A stretch of DNA of 64,000 nucleotides from Sphingobium indicum BiD32 (GCF_000382885.1 NZ_CAVK010000024.1:1-64000); one strand, 5' to 3'. Positions 25,335 through 34,886 are shown, counted from the first letter of the stretch. Program-made: numbers and translations. Notes: generated by a model not told the origin, from the sequence alone.

Positions 25335-27134
25335 ATGGACCGTCGCGATTTTCTGCTGTCCTCTGGTGCCGTTGCCATCGCCATCGCTGCCCCCCGCGCT
25401 TTCGCTCAGGGCAGCGACGATGCGCGCTTGTCGGCCGCGTTCACCGCCATTTTCGAGCGGCAACTGGACCTGTCGCCCAGCTTCGTCACCAGCCTGGGGC
25501 TGGACAAGGGCGCGCGCGCCGGGGCCAAGAGCCTGCTGGACGACAATAGCAAGTCGGCGATGATGAAGCGGCTGGCCGCGACGCAGGCGGCGATCAAGGA
25601 ACTGGAGGGATTCAAGTCCGCCAGCCTGTCCGACCCGCAGCGGCTGAACCTTGACGTCATCCTCTATGCGCTGGGGCAGCAGACGGTGGCGCCGGCGACA
25701 TTTGGCCTCAACAGCGCGGTGCGACCCTATCGCATCTTCCAGCAGGGCGGCAGCTATTTTTCGACGCCCGATTTCCTGAACACCGCCCATACCATCAACG
25801 TCGCCGCCGATGGCGACGCCTATCTGGCGCGGCTGGAGGCCTTCGCCCGCAACCTGCGCACCGACAGCGCGATGCAACGGGACGAGGCGGCGCGCGGCTA
25901 TCTGGCGCCGGGCTGGTCGCTCGACCTGACGCTGGGGCAGATGAAGAAGCTGCGCGATCAGCCGGCCGCAAGCAGCAGCCTGGTCCAGTCGCTGGTCAAG
26001 CGGGCAGCGGCCAAGGGGATAGCGGGCGACTGGCAGGCTCCGGCAGCGGCCATAGTGGAGAAGAGCATCTATCCCGCGCTCGACACGCAAATCGCGATGA
26101 TCGAGGGGCTGCGCGCCAAAACGGCAGCGGGCGATGGCGTGTGGCGCACTCCGCGTGGCGAGGAAATCTATGCCGCCGCGCTCAAGAGCGCGACCACGAC
26201 CGACCTGTCGGCGGCGGACATCCACGCCATGGGGGTGGAGCAGGTTGCCGACATCAGCGCGCAGCTTGACACGATCCTGCAAGGCGCGGGTTATACCAAG
26301 GGAACGATCGGCGAACGGCTGGCGGCGCTGAATGCCGATCCATCGCAAGTCTATCCCGACACGGCGCAGGGTCGCAGCGACCTGATCGCCGCGCTCAATG
26401 CCGAAGCGAAGCTGATGCAGGCGAAATTGCCGCAGGCCTTTGCGACCATTCCCGACACGCCGCTGGAAATCCGCGCCGTGCCGGTCGAGATTCAGGATGG
26501 CGCATCCAACGGCTATTATAATCGCGCGGCGCTGGACGGATCGCGCCCGGCGATCTTTTTCATCAATTTGAAGGCGATAGGCGACTGGCCAAAATATACG
26601 CTGCCCGCATTGAACTATCATGAGGGCGTACCGGGACATCACCTCCAGATTTCGACCGCCCAGACGGCAGGTGATATTCCCATGCTGCGCAAGACCGCGT
26701 TCATGAGCGCCTATAGCGAAGGCTGGGCGCTCTATGCCGAGCAGTTGTCGGACGAACTGAAAGCCTATGCGACCCCGCTCGACCGGGCGGGATACCTCCA
26801 GTCCTTCCTGTTCCGCGCGGCGCGGCTGGTGGTCGATACCGGCATTCATAGCAAGCAATGGAGCCGTGAGGAGGCCACCACCTATATGGTTGAAAAGACA
26901 GGGTTCACCCAGGCACGTTGTCAGCGAGAGGTCGAGCGTTACTGTACCCAGCCGGGACAGGCGACCAGCTACAAGGTCGGGCATGGCGTATGGAGCAAGG
27001 CGCGCGCCGCCGCGCAGGCGGCAATGGGTAACCGCTTCGATATCAAGCAGTTCCACGCCATTCTTGAGGAAGGCGCGATGCCGCTGTCCATGCTGGAAGC
27101 GCGGGTCGCAGCGCGGGCGAAGATGGGCGTTTAG
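25335..27134 (+). CDS. DUF885 family protein, exported putative metallopeptidase
   Basis: A 599-residue exported protein. The N-terminus MDRRDFLLSSGAVAIAIAAP has the RR and hydrophobic core of a Tat-type signal, cut near AFAQG. The zinc site candidate is HEGVPGHHLQ, the HExxxHH-like motif of DUF885 (gluzincin-related) proteins, with SEGWALYAEQL supplying a further acidic ligand. GGGAG lies 8 bases before the ATG. Family members are mostly uncharacterised peptidases; sphingomonads carry many copies. It is followed by a palindromic repeat and the convergent dnaB gene. Confidence 0.85.
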   Translation: MDRRDFLLSSGAVAIAIAAPRAFAQGSDDARLSAAFTAIFERQLDLSPSFVTSLGLDKGARAGAKSLLDDNSKSAMMKRLAATQAAIKELEGFKSASLSDPQRLNLDVILYALGQQTVAPATFGLNSAVRPYRIFQQGGSYFSTPDFLNTAHTINVAADGDAYLARLEAFARNLRTDSAMQRDEAARGYLAPGWSLDLTLGQMKKLRDQPAASSSLVQSLVKRAAAKGIAGDWQAPAAAIVEKSIYPALDTQIAMIEGLRAKTAAGDGVWRTPRGEEIYAAALKSATTTDLSAADIHAMGVEQVADISAQLDTILQGAGYTKGTIGERLAALNADPSQVYPDTAQGRSDLIAALNAEAKLMQAKLPQAFATIPDTPLEIRAVPVEIQDGASNGYYNRAALDGSRPAIFFINLKAIGDWPKYTLPALNYHEGVPGHHLQISTAQTAGDIPMLRKTAFMSAYSEGWALYAEQLSDELKAYATPLDRAGYLQSFLFRAARLVVDTGIHSKQWSREEATTYMVEKTGFTQARCQREVERYCTQPGQATSYKVGHGVWSKARAAAQAAMGNRFDIKQFHAILEEGAMPLSMLEARVAARAKMGV

Positions 27135-27138
27135 CAAT

Positions 27139-27262
27139 CCTTCCCCTGTGGGGGAGGTGGCAGGGCGCAGCCCTGACGGAGAGGTGTCACCCTATCGTGA
27201 GGGCGACACCCCTCCACCATTTGCTCCGCAAACGGTCCCCCTCCCCTTGCAGGGGAGGAATT
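27139..27262. repeat. Multi-hairpin intergenic palindromic element (copy 2, complete)
   Basis: A 124-base element filling the gap between the convergent DUF885 and dnaB genes. It folds into successive hairpins: TCCCC-TGT-GGGGGA; AGGGC-GCA-GCCCT; a long one joining GAGGTGTCACCCT to AGGGCGACACCCCTC; TTTGC-TCC-GCAAA; and CCTCCCC-TTGCA-GGGGAGG. The right part matches the first 57 bases of the window. It may end transcription from both sides. It looks like a REP/MITE-like element dispersed in the genome. Confidence 0.7.
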
Positions 27263-27264
27263 TC

Positions 27265-28752
27265 TTACTCGTAATCCAGATCCTGATAGCTATCGTCCGC
27301 CACATCGGAGAAGCGCGTAATCCGTGCGTCGAACTTCATGCGGATGCGCCCGGTGGAGCCGTGGCGCTGCTTGGCGACGATGACTTCGGCCAGGCCGTAG
27401 ATGCGGTCCATATTTTCGCGCCAGATGGCATAGGCCGATTCATCCTCGACCTTGGGTTCCTTGGCCGCTTCGTAATAATCCTCGCGAAACACGAACCAGA
27501 CCATGTCCGCGTCCTGCTCGATCGAGCCGGATTCGCGCAGGTCGGACAGCTGGGGTCGCTTGTCCTCTCGTTGCTCGACCGCACGGCTGAGCTGCGACAG
27601 GGCCAGCACCGGCACATGCAATTCCTTCGCCAAGGTCTTGAGACCACGCGAAATTTCCGAAATCTCGTTGACGCGATTTTCGTTGCCGCGCCCGGTGCCC
27701 TGGAGCAACTGGAGATAATCGACGACGATGAAGCCGACATCATGGCGACGCTTCAACCGGCGGGCGCGGGTGCGCAGCGCCGCGATGGTCAGGCCCGGCG
27801 TATCGTCGATGAACAAGGGCAGTTCCTGCAACTCGCGCGCGGCGCGGGAAAGGTTCTGGAAATCGGCGCGGCTGATCTTGCCCATGCGCAGTGCTTCGCC
27901 GCTGATCCCTGACTGTTCGGCCAACACGCGGGTCGCCAACTGATCCGCGGACATTTCGAGGGAGAAGAAGGCGGTCTTGGCCCCCATATTTTTTTCCGGC
28001 GGAATCCCGTCGGCATTGTCGCGCAACCAGCGCGAGGCGGCGTTATAGGCGATATTGGTGGCGAGCGAGGTCTTGCCCATGCCGGGACGGCCCGCCAGGA
28101 TCATGAGATCGGAATTGTGCAGACCACCGATCTTGGCGTTCAGGCTGTTGATCCCGGTGGTGATCCCCGACACATGGCCGCCGCTGTTGAGCGCGCGTTC
28201 GGCCACTTGCACGGCGGCGGTGGAGGCGGCGAGGAAGCTCTTGACCGATCCGCTTTCCCCCTCCCCTTCGGAGACCTTGTAAAGCGCGACTTCGGCCGCT
28301 TCTATCTGTTCGCGGGGATTGACATCCTCGCTAGTATCCATTGCATTTTCAACAAGTTCTCGGCCAACACTGACAAGCTGCCGTAACAGGGCGAGGTCGT
28401 AAATCTGCGACGCGAAGTCGCGCGCGCCGATCAGCGCCGCGCCATTACCGGTCAGTTGCGCCAGATAGCCCGCCCCGCCCAGTTCCTTGAGCGCCGGGTC
28501 CTGATCCAGCATCGGCTTGAGCGTCACCGGATTGGCGACCATGTCGCGATCCAGCAGCTTCATGATCGCGTCATAGATGCGGCCGTGCATCGGCTCGAAA
28601 AAATGCTCCGCCTTGATCTTGAGCTGGACATCCTCCGCCAGCCGGTTGTCGATCATCAGCGCGCCGAGCAGCGCCGCTTCCGCCTCCACATTGCGAGGGA
28701 GTTCAGGCGCGCCCGTTTCGGCGGCATTATTCATTTTTACCAATTCGACCAT
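27265..28752 (-). CDS. dnaB: Replicative DNA helicase
   Basis: A 495-residue hexameric helicase that unwinds DNA ahead of the replication fork. The N-terminal primase-interacting domain begins PRNVEAEAALLGALM. The RecA-like domain has Walker A GRPGMGKTS near residue 220, the Walker B region VGFIVVDYLQLLQGTGR, and LKTLAKELHVPVLALSQLSR. GRIRMKFD and a short acidic tail end the protein. Length is normal. It is convergent with DUF885 across the repeat at 27139, and divergent from the UPF0262 gene. There is no intein. Confidence 0.97.
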   Translation of the reverse strand: MVELVKMNNAAETGAPELPRNVEAEAALLGALMIDNRLAEDVQLKIKAEHFFEPMHGRIYDAIMKLLDRDMVANPVTLKPMLDQDPALKELGGAGYLAQLTGNGAALIGARDFASQIYDLALLRQLVSVGRELVENAMDTSEDVNPREQIEAAEVALYKVSEGEGESGSVKSFLAASTAAVQVAERALNSGGHVSGITTGINSLNAKIGGLHNSDLMILAGRPGMGKTSLATNIAYNAASRWLRDNADGIPPEKNMGAKTAFFSLEMSADQLATRVLAEQSGISGEALRMGKISRADFQNLSRAARELQELPLFIDDTPGLTIAALRTRARRLKRRHDVGFIVVDYLQLLQGTGRGNENRVNEISEISRGLKTLAKELHVPVLALSQLSRAVEQREDKRPQLSDLRESGSIEQDADMVWFVFREDYYEAAKEPKVEDESAYAIWRENMDRIYGLAEVIVAKQRHGSTGRIRMKFDARITRFSDVADDSYQDLDYE

Positions 28753-28874
28753 GGCTCCCTATTCCTCCGACCGTCGCCCGCGCGCAAGGGGCAAGGTCGA
28801 AACGACGCACCGAGAATGTGGATAAGTCCTGCTTGCATTTCGCGGGCTGCCGCCGCACTGAGGCTGATCGCAAT

Positions 28875-29357
28875 ATGGCCGACCCGCGCATCATAGACAT
28901 CAAGCTCGACGAGCGGACGATCCTGTGGCGCAATGCCGACGTCGAACAGGAACGGCGCATCGCGATCTTCGACCTGCTGGAGGATAATATGTTCGCGCCG
29001 CAGCGCGTTCATGCCGACGGCTATGCCGGGCCGTACAAGGTCGTGCTGCGGGTCGAGGACGGACGGCTGGTGATAGAGATCAACCGCGAGGATGACAGCG
29101 CGCTTGAAGCCATCATTCTGGGGCTGGGCCGGTTTCGCAGACCGATCCGCGAATATTTCGCCATTTGCGACAGCTATTATCAGGCGATCAGCAATGCCTC
29201 GCCCGCACAGATCGAGACGGTCGACATGGCCCGGCGCGGCATCCACAATGACGCGGCGGAAATGCTGCGCGAGCGACTGGAGGGCAAGATCGCGGTCGAT
29301 TTCGACACCGCCCGCCGCCTGTTCACGCTGATCTGCGTATTGCACATCAAGGGGTAA
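28875..29357 (+). CDS. UPF0262 family protein
   Basis: A 160-residue protein of the alphaproteobacterial UPF0262 family, of unknown function. Recognised segments are IIDIKLDERTILWRNADVEQE, ALEAIILGLGRFRRPIREYF and DTARRLFTLICVLH. The ATG at 28875 gives the usual family length; an upstream in-frame ATG (28818) would add 19 non-conserved residues. No Cys cluster, signal or membrane segment. It heads a plus-strand series with the GH25-like gene, cdd, dcd and a phosphatase, but shares no obvious pathway with them. Confidence 0.88.
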   Translation: MADPRIIDIKLDERTILWRNADVEQERRIAIFDLLEDNMFAPQRVHADGYAGPYKVVLRVEDGRLVIEINREDDSALEAIILGLGRFRRPIREYFAICDSYYQAISNASPAQIETVDMARRGIHNDAAEMLRERLEGKIAVDFDTARRLFTLICVLHIKG

Positions 29358-29386
29358 GGACAATCGGGCGGCTGACTCTGGGGGGA

Positions 29387-30055
29387 TTGCTGGTTCGTAT
29401 TGGGCTGGGGCTGGCGCTGATGGCGGCGCTGGCGCTGGCGCTGTTCCTCTATGCCCGCAACTGGGCACCGAACCGGGAGGATTATCCGGTGCAGGGGTTG
29501 AGCGTCAGTTCCGACAATGGCCCGGTCGACTGGGGTACGCTGGCGGCGCAGGGGGCGGACTTCGCCTATATCCGCGCGGCCAAGGGCGCCGACTGGCGCG
29601 ACCCCGATTTTGCCGCCAACTGGCGCGGCGCGCGCACCGCCGGGATGCGTTATGGCGCGATGCTGGAATTCAGCCTGTGCCGATTGGCCAGCGATCAGGC
29701 GACCCGCTTCATGACGACGGTGCCGCGCGACAATGCCGCCCTGCCTCCCGTCATCCGGCTGGCCTTCGACCCGGCCTGCACCGCGCGGCCGGGGCGCGAC
29801 CTGTTACTGTCGGAGCTGAACACGCTGGTCAATCTGGTCGAAGGCCATGCGGGCAAGACGGTGTTGCTCAACGTGGCCGAGGATTTCGACAAGCGGTATG
29901 ACATCGGTTCCGGCATCAACCGCACGCTGTGGCTGGACGGCAATTTCTTTCCGCCCGACTATGCCACGCGCCGCTGGGTGATGTGGACAGCCAGCGACAT
30001 GCGGCATATCGACGGGATTGACGGTCCGGTCAGATGGGATGTGGTGGCGCCATGA
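29387..30055 (+). CDS. Membrane-anchored GH25-fold protein lacking the catalytic acids (pseudo-muramidase)
   Basis: About 222 residues: an N-terminal membrane segment (IGLGLALMAALALALFLYA) and a GH25 lysozyme-like domain. The fold is clear from DNGPVDWGTLAAQGADFAYIRA, the SLCRLASDQATRF block and GIDGPV near the end. Compared with the usual GH25 pattern the acids are replaced: GIDVS is GLSVS (S39), ATEG is AAKG (K66), the VDLEF strand is VIRLAF (R124, A126), and GPVDLN is GPVRWD (R216). It is therefore probably a glycan-binding or scaffold protein. The start is uncertain: TTG 29387 is preceded at once by GGGGGA; ATG 29420 would cut the anchor. It overlaps cdd by ATGA. Confidence 0.75.
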   Translation: MLVRIGLGLALMAALALALFLYARNWAPNREDYPVQGLSVSSDNGPVDWGTLAAQGADFAYIRAAKGADWRDPDFAANWRGARTAGMRYGAMLEFSLCRLASDQATRFMTTVPRDNAALPPVIRLAFDPACTARPGRDLLLSELNTLVNLVEGHAGKTVLLNVAEDFDKRYDIGSGINRTLWLDGNFFPPDYATRRWVMWTASDMRHIDGIDGPVRWDVVAP

Positions 30056-30510
30056 CGCGCGAAGCAGAGATTGCGGAATTGGTGGCGGCGGCGCGCGGGG
30101 CGATGGCACATGCCCATGCGCCCTATAGCCGCTTTGCCGTGGGCGCAGCGGTGCGGCTGACCGACGGCAGCGTCGTGACCGGCTGCAATTTCGAGAATGC
30201 GAGCTATGGCCTGTCGCTGTGTGCCGAGACGGTTGCGCTGGCGACCGTCAATGCGCAGGGGCGACTGGCCGATGTCGCCGCGATTGCGGTGGTCGGTGGC
30301 GCGATGGACGGCGCGGGTGACGCCATCGTCACCCCCTGCGGCCGGTGCCGCCAGGTCATGAACGAAGCCGAGCAGATGGCCGGACGGCCCCTGGCCATCT
30401 ATTGCGCCACGCCCGATGGCGTGCAGATTGTCGAGCACAGCGTCGCGGTGCTGCTGCCCCATGCCTTTGGTCCCGCCGACCTTGGCATCACTCCTGTCAG
30501 GAAGAGTTGA
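30052..30510 (+). CDS. cdd: Cytidine deaminase
   Basis: A 152-residue zinc enzyme converting cytidine and deoxycytidine to uridine and deoxyuridine. The catalytic motif is LCAE (Cys ligand and general-base Glu) and the second zinc pair is in TPCGRCRQ. The N-terminal [13 protein letters not shown] and [10 protein letters not shown] segments are typical. The ATG at 30052 overlaps the preceding stop (ATGA), so it is coupled to the GH25-like gene. dcd follows 7 bases later, so this is a small pyrimidine-salvage pair. Length is that of the homotetrameric class. Confidence 0.93.
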   Translation: MTREAEIAELVAAARGAMAHAHAPYSRFAVGAAVRLTDGSVVTGCNFENASYGLSLCAETVALATVNAQGRLADVAAIAVVGGAMDGAGDAIVTPCGRCRQVMNEAEQMAGRPLAIYCATPDGVQIVEHSVAVLLPHAFGPADLGITPVRKS

Positions 30511-30517
30511 ACACCCC

Positions 30518-31072
30518 ATGTCGATATTGTCAGATAAGTGGATTCGCGAACAGGCGCTGACAAACGCCATGATAGAGCCGTTCGTGGAGAGCCAGAAGCG
30601 CGACAATTGCATCAGCTATGGCCTGTCCTCCTATGGCTATGACGCTCGGGTGGCGGACGAGTTCAAGATCTTCACCAATATCGACAGCACCATCGTCGAT
30701 CCCAAGAATTTCGACACCAACAGCTTCGTCGATCGCAAGACCGACTGCTGCATCATCCCGCCCAACAGCTTCGCGCTGGCGCGGACGGTCGAATATTTCC
30801 GGGTGCCGCGCGACGTGCTGGTCATATGCCTTGGCAAATCCACCTATGCGCGTTGCGGCATCATCGTGAACGTCACGCCGCTGGAGCCGGGCTGGGAGGG
30901 GCATGTGACGCTGGAATTTTCCAACACGACCCCCCTGCCCGCCAAAATCTACGCCAATGAAGGGGCGTGCCAGTTCCTGTTCCTGAAAGGCAATGAGCCG
31001 TGCGAGGTCAGCTATGCCGACCGGGCGGGTAAATATATGGGGCAGCAGGGCGTGACGTTGCCGCGCCTGTGA
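30518..31072 (+). CDS. dcd: dCTP deaminase
   Basis: A 184-residue enzyme converting dCTP to dUTP for dTTP synthesis. The start [13 protein letters not shown], the [17 protein letters not shown] block, the core [25 protein letters not shown] with its catalytic Glu downstream in HVTLEFSN, and the C-terminal [13 protein letters not shown] lid are all family hallmarks. It begins 7 bases after cdd and precedes a phosphatase gene by 21 bases, in line with co-transcription. Length matches the monofunctional deaminase. Confidence 0.95.
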   Translation: MSILSDKWIREQALTNAMIEPFVESQKRDNCISYGLSSYGYDARVADEFKIFTNIDSTIVDPKNFDTNSFVDRKTDCCIIPPNSFALARTVEYFRVPRDVLVICLGKSTYARCGIIVNVTPLEPGWEGHVTLEFSNTTPLPAKIYANEGACQFLFLKGNEPCEVSYADRAGKYMGQQGVTLPRL

Positions 31073-31093
31073 CGACGTGCCAGACTGTGACCC

Positions 31094-31864
31094 ATGAAAT
31101 GGTTGCGGACATGGCTGGCACGCGGGACGCCCATTGAGGCATTGCCTCCGCCGAGCGTGGGTGACCGCCGCGTCTATGCGATTGGCGATGTGCATGGCCG
31201 TGCCAACCTGCTCGACGCCCTGCTCATACTGATCGCGCGCGACGATGCCGAACGGGGCGCAATGCCCCCGCACATCATCCTGCTGGGCGATCTGGTCGAT
31301 CGCGGTCCATCATCGCGACAGGTGATCGACCGGGTGATGGCCATGGTTGCGTCGGGCGGCGATGTGCGCTGCCTTAAAGGCAATCATGAGGAAATATTCG
31401 TCCTCGCGGCGCGGGGCGAAGTACGGGCAGTGCCGGTCTTTCGGCGGATGGAAGGTGCATCCACGCTGGCCAGTTACGGACTGGACCCGATGTTGTTCCA
31501 GGTGATGACCGATGACGAGATTGTGGCGTGGATGCTGAACCATGTGCCGCGCGACCATGTCGATTTTCTCGACGCCCTGCCCGATCAGGTCGAAATGGAC
31601 AATTATCTGTTCGTCCATGCCGGTATCAGGCCGGGAGTGCCGATCGAGGACCAAAGCGGCGCGGACCTGCGATGGATCAGGCGCGAATTTCTGGATCATG
31701 GCGGCGCGCATCCAAAGATGATCGTGCATGGCCATAGCATCACTGACGATGTCGATCTCCAACCCAACCGGATCGGCATTGACACGGGTGCCTATTATTC
31801 CGGGCGACTGACTGCCATTGGCCTGCAAGGCACGGACCGCTGGTTTCTACAGACCAACGACTGA
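31094..31864 (+). CDS. PPP-family metallophosphoesterase (serine/threonine phosphatase-like)
   Basis: A 256-residue two-metal phosphatase. All motifs are visible in order: AIGDVHGR, LLGDLVDRGP, LKGNHEE, and VHGHS near residue 215. The FVHAGI segment adds a metal His. This layout matches bacterial PrpA/ApaH-like protein or nucleotide phosphatases; the substrate cannot be read. It lies 21 bases after dcd. No membrane or signal segment is present, so it is cytoplasmic. The 176 bases after it (31865-32040) are AT-rich and lead into the TonB receptor. Confidence 0.88.
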   Translation: MKWLRTWLARGTPIEALPPPSVGDRRVYAIGDVHGRANLLDALLILIARDDAERGAMPPHIILLGDLVDRGPSSRQVIDRVMAMVASGGDVRCLKGNHEEIFVLAARGEVRAVPVFRRMEGASTLASYGLDPMLFQVMTDDEIVAWMLNHVPRDHVDFLDALPDQVEMDNYLFVHAGIRPGVPIEDQSGADLRWIRREFLDHGGAHPKMIVHGHSITDDVDLQPNRIGIDTGAYYSGRLTAIGLQGTDRWFLQTND

Positions 31865-32040
31865 GATGATTTTGCTTTATCTTTTGCATTGCAGCATCAT
31901 CAAATAGTCACTGCACAGTCATAAGCTGTTGAGAAACATTCCATGGCTATGATCCCGAAAAAAAGCATAGCGGATTGCTACCTTTGCTTCGTTTCACAGG
32001 GATAGAGCGGTCCAGATGCTGCCATCCAGGGGAACAGATC

Positions 32041-34884
32041 ATGCGTGCTATTCATGCGTTAACCGGGCTTTGCCTGGCGTCTTGCCTTGTGCCTTCTTCT
32101 CAAGCCTTCGCAGCTGCAAAACAGGATTTGGCGCTGAGCCAGCGCCACAAGTTCGACATTCATGTCCAGCCGCTCAGCGGCGCGCTGCGCCAGCTTTCGA
32201 CCCAGTCTGGCGTGCGCATCCTGTTCCCCTATGATGAGGTGGCGGCGATCCGCAGCCGCCGGATTCAGGGCTGGCTGTCGACGCAGGATGCGCTGGCACG
32301 GTTGCTGGCGGGTACGAACCTGAAGATGGAACAGGCCGGTGTCGGCGTGATCGCGCTGGCCGCGCCTACCAATCGCAGCGTGGCGCGGCGCAGCCCGCTC
32401 TCACTCCAGTTCGCGCAAGCGAGCGTCGCAGGCGGAGCCGCCCCGGCGGCCCTTGCTCCCGCCCCCGAACCGATCGAGGATTCAACGCCGATCATCGTCA
32501 CCGGCACGCGCACGACCAACCGCACCGTCGCCGAAAGCCTAGCGCCGATCGACGTGTTGGGTGTCAAGGATCTGGAATCGAGCGGCAAGCAGTCGGTCCG
32601 CGACCTGCTCGGCACGCTGGTGCCCTCGATCAACGTGTCGAACAACGGCGCGGGCGCAAGCTGGGCCGTGCGCACCCTGTCGCTACGCGGCCTGGGCGGC
32701 GACCAGCTGCTGGTGCTGGTCAACGGCAAGCGGCGGCATAATTCGGCCACTTTGTTCATCAACGGATCGGTCCAGAACGGCCAGTCGCCGCCGGACCTTG
32801 ACCTCATCCCCGGCAATGCGATCCAGCGGATCGAAGTGCTGCGCGACGGCGCTTCGGCGCAATATGGCTCCGACGCGATTGCCGGGGTGGTCAACATCAT
32901 CCTGAAGAACGACACGGCCGGCGGCGCGGCGCTGACGCTGGGCAGCACGGCGGACAATGGCGGCGAACAGGGCCGGTGGCAGATCGACAACGGCTTTTCG
33001 ATCGGCCCGGACGGCGGCTATATCCATGTCGCGGCGGACGGCGTGTTGCAGGCCGGAACGCTGGTCAAAGGATCGCCGATCGCTGGTGCTTATTATCCCA
33101 CGGGCGATCCACGGAACGACGATCCCAATCTGGATCGTTACCGCGGCAAGGCAGGCCAGCCGGAGGTCATCGGCGGCAATATCAGCTACGACGCCATGCT
33201 GCCGGTGGGCGGCAGCCTGGAGGCCTATAGCTTTGGCACCTATTCCAAGCGCCACGCCGCAGGCTGGCTGACCTATCGCACGCCTGCCGCGCTTAACAAT
33301 ATCATCGAAATCTATCCCGAAGGCTATATCCCACGCATCCATGTCTATGACGAGGATTTCCAATATGCGCTCGGCCTGCGTGGCGAACTCGGCGGCGGCG
33401 TGCGTTTCGACCTTAGTTCCACCTATTCGCAGGACGAGGTCAAATATAAGCAGACGACATCGCTGAACCCCTCCATGGGTACGGCCAGCCCGACCAACTT
33501 CTATCTGGGCAAAATCCGGTTCGACGAATGGACCAACAATCTCGATTTCAGCAAGGAATTCGAGGTCGGCCTGGCCGAACCGCTATCGGTCGCGGTGGGC
33601 GCCGAATATAAGAAGAACAAGTTCATGATCGGGGCGGGCGACCCTGAATCCTATATTGACGGCCAGTATGTCTCGCCGCCTGGTGCTTGGCTAGCCGGGC
33701 GACAGCGCACCGGTGTCGGCGCGCAAGGCGTGACCGGTTTCGTCCCCGAAGGCGCGGGAAGCTGGAGCCGCAGCAACTGGAGCGCCTATCTCAACCTGGA
33801 AGGCAAGATTGTCGAGGGGCTGGAATTCGGCCTTGCCGGGCGGCATGAGGATTATACCGATTTCGGCACAACGGACACCGGCAAGGCGTCGCTCCGCATC
33901 GAACCGATGCGCGGCTTCGCGATCCGCGGCACCGCCAGCACCGGCTTTCGCGCCCCGACCCTGCAACAACAACATTATGCGTCATCATCGACCATCGGCG
34001 TGGTCCAGAACGGCGTCAGCGTCCTCTTGCCGGTGCAGGCGCTGCCGGTCGAGGGGGCGGCAGCCAAGGCACTGGGTGCCGTGCCGCTCAAGCCTGAAAA
34101 GTCCGTCAACTTTTCGGCCGGTATCGTGCTGACACCTGCACCGAACCTCAACATCACGGTCGATGCCTATCAGGTCAAGATCAAGGACCGCATCCTGCTG
34201 AGCGAGACGCTGAGCGGTCCGGTCGTCATCAACGCGCTGGAAGCAGCGGGCATTTATGGGATCGCGGGCGGTCTGCTCTTCTCCAACGCCGCCGACACCC
34301 GGACACGCGGTCTCGACATTGTCGGCACCTATCGTGCGGGGCTGGGCGATATGGGTCTGGCGACGATCAGCCTTTCGGCAAACTTCAACAAGACCATCTT
34401 CACCCATATCGATCCCGTCCCCGGACCGATCGCCGCATCGGGCCTGGCACTGATCGGCCGCACCAAACAGGGAGACCTGACCGAAGGCACGCCACGCAAC
34501 AAGTTCATCGCCAACGTCCTTTGGGAAAAGGACGATTTCAACATGAACCTGCGCGCGACACGCTTTGGCAAGATCGTCCAGCGCGCGAACGCGACGGCGT
34601 TCCACACCGCCGAATACACGCCCTGTGCCGTCAATGTCGTGAGCGACGTCTGCTTTCGCGACTATGTCGATGAAAAGCTGAAGCCCAAGATCATCGTCGA
34701 TCTCGAAATCGGTTATAAATTGACCAAGGGGGTCAAGCTGTCGGTCGGTGCGAACAACCTGCTCAACACCTATCCCAACAAGCTGAAGCCGGTAAACCAG
34801 TTCGTCGGTTTCCTCTATAACACCTATGCGCCCTACGGCATCAGCGGGGGCTTTTATTACGGCCGCCTGAACCTGGAGTTCTGA
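32041..34884 (+). CDS. TonB-dependent outer-membrane receptor with STN domain
   Basis: A 947-residue receptor. A signal peptide (to about residue 26) is followed by an STN domain at 40-107 (FDIHVQPLSGALRQLSTQSGV), a TonB-box-like IIVTGTR at 151-157, and a plug with SLRGLGGDQLLVLVNGKRR and VEVLRDG-like residues. Then comes a beta-barrel ending RLNLEF with the terminal aromatic. STN domains usually signal to anti-sigma factors of the FecR type, but none is adjacent; the ECF pair 4 kb downstream is a distant possibility. The ATG at 32041 has AGGGGA 7 bases upstream. A hydrolase gene follows after 2 bases, so the ligand may be its substrate. Confidence 0.92.
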   Translation: MRAIHALTGLCLASCLVPSSQAFAAAKQDLALSQRHKFDIHVQPLSGALRQLSTQSGVRILFPYDEVAAIRSRRIQGWLSTQDALARLLAGTNLKMEQAGVGVIALAAPTNRSVARRSPLSLQFAQASVAGGAAPAALAPAPEPIEDSTPIIVTGTRTTNRTVAESLAPIDVLGVKDLESSGKQSVRDLLGTLVPSINVSNNGAGASWAVRTLSLRGLGGDQLLVLVNGKRRHNSATLFINGSVQNGQSPPDLDLIPGNAIQRIEVLRDGASAQYGSDAIAGVVNIILKNDTAGGAALTLGSTADNGGEQGRWQIDNGFSIGPDGGYIHVAADGVLQAGTLVKGSPIAGAYYPTGDPRNDDPNLDRYRGKAGQPEVIGGNISYDAMLPVGGSLEAYSFGTYSKRHAAGWLTYRTPAALNNIIEIYPEGYIPRIHVYDEDFQYALGLRGELGGGVRFDLSSTYSQDEVKYKQTTSLNPSMGTASPTNFYLGKIRFDEWTNNLDFSKEFEVGLAEPLSVAVGAEYKKNKFMIGAGDPESYIDGQYVSPPGAWLAGRQRTGVGAQGVTGFVPEGAGSWSRSNWSAYLNLEGKIVEGLEFGLAGRHEDYTDFGTTDTGKASLRIEPMRGFAIRGTASTGFRAPTLQQQHYASSSTIGVVQNGVSVLLPVQALPVEGAAAKALGAVPLKPEKSVNFSAGIVLTPAPNLNITVDAYQVKIKDRILLSETLSGPVVINALEAAGIYGIAGGLLFSNAADTRTRGLDIVGTYRAGLGDMGLATISLSANFNKTIFTHIDPVPGPIAASGLALIGRTKQGDLTEGTPRNKFIANVLWEKDDFNMNLRATRFGKIVQRANATAFHTAEYTPCAVNVVSDVCFRDYVDEKLKPKIIVDLEIGYKLTKGVKLSVGANNLLNTYPNKLKPVNQFVGFLYNTYAPYGISGGFYYGRLNLEF

Positions 34885-34886
34885 GC

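Noticed and set aside
25308-27137. A 609-codon open frame antisense to the DUF885 gene
   Set aside because: The plus-strand gene has a Tat signal, metal motif and ribosome site. The antisense product is Arg/His/Gln/Gly-rich without recognisable domains, as expected from GC-rich codon bias.
27139-27262. CRISPR array or phage attachment site in the repeat-rich interval
   Set aside because: The repeats are inverted, not direct with regular spacers, and no cas, integrase or tRNA gene lies nearby.
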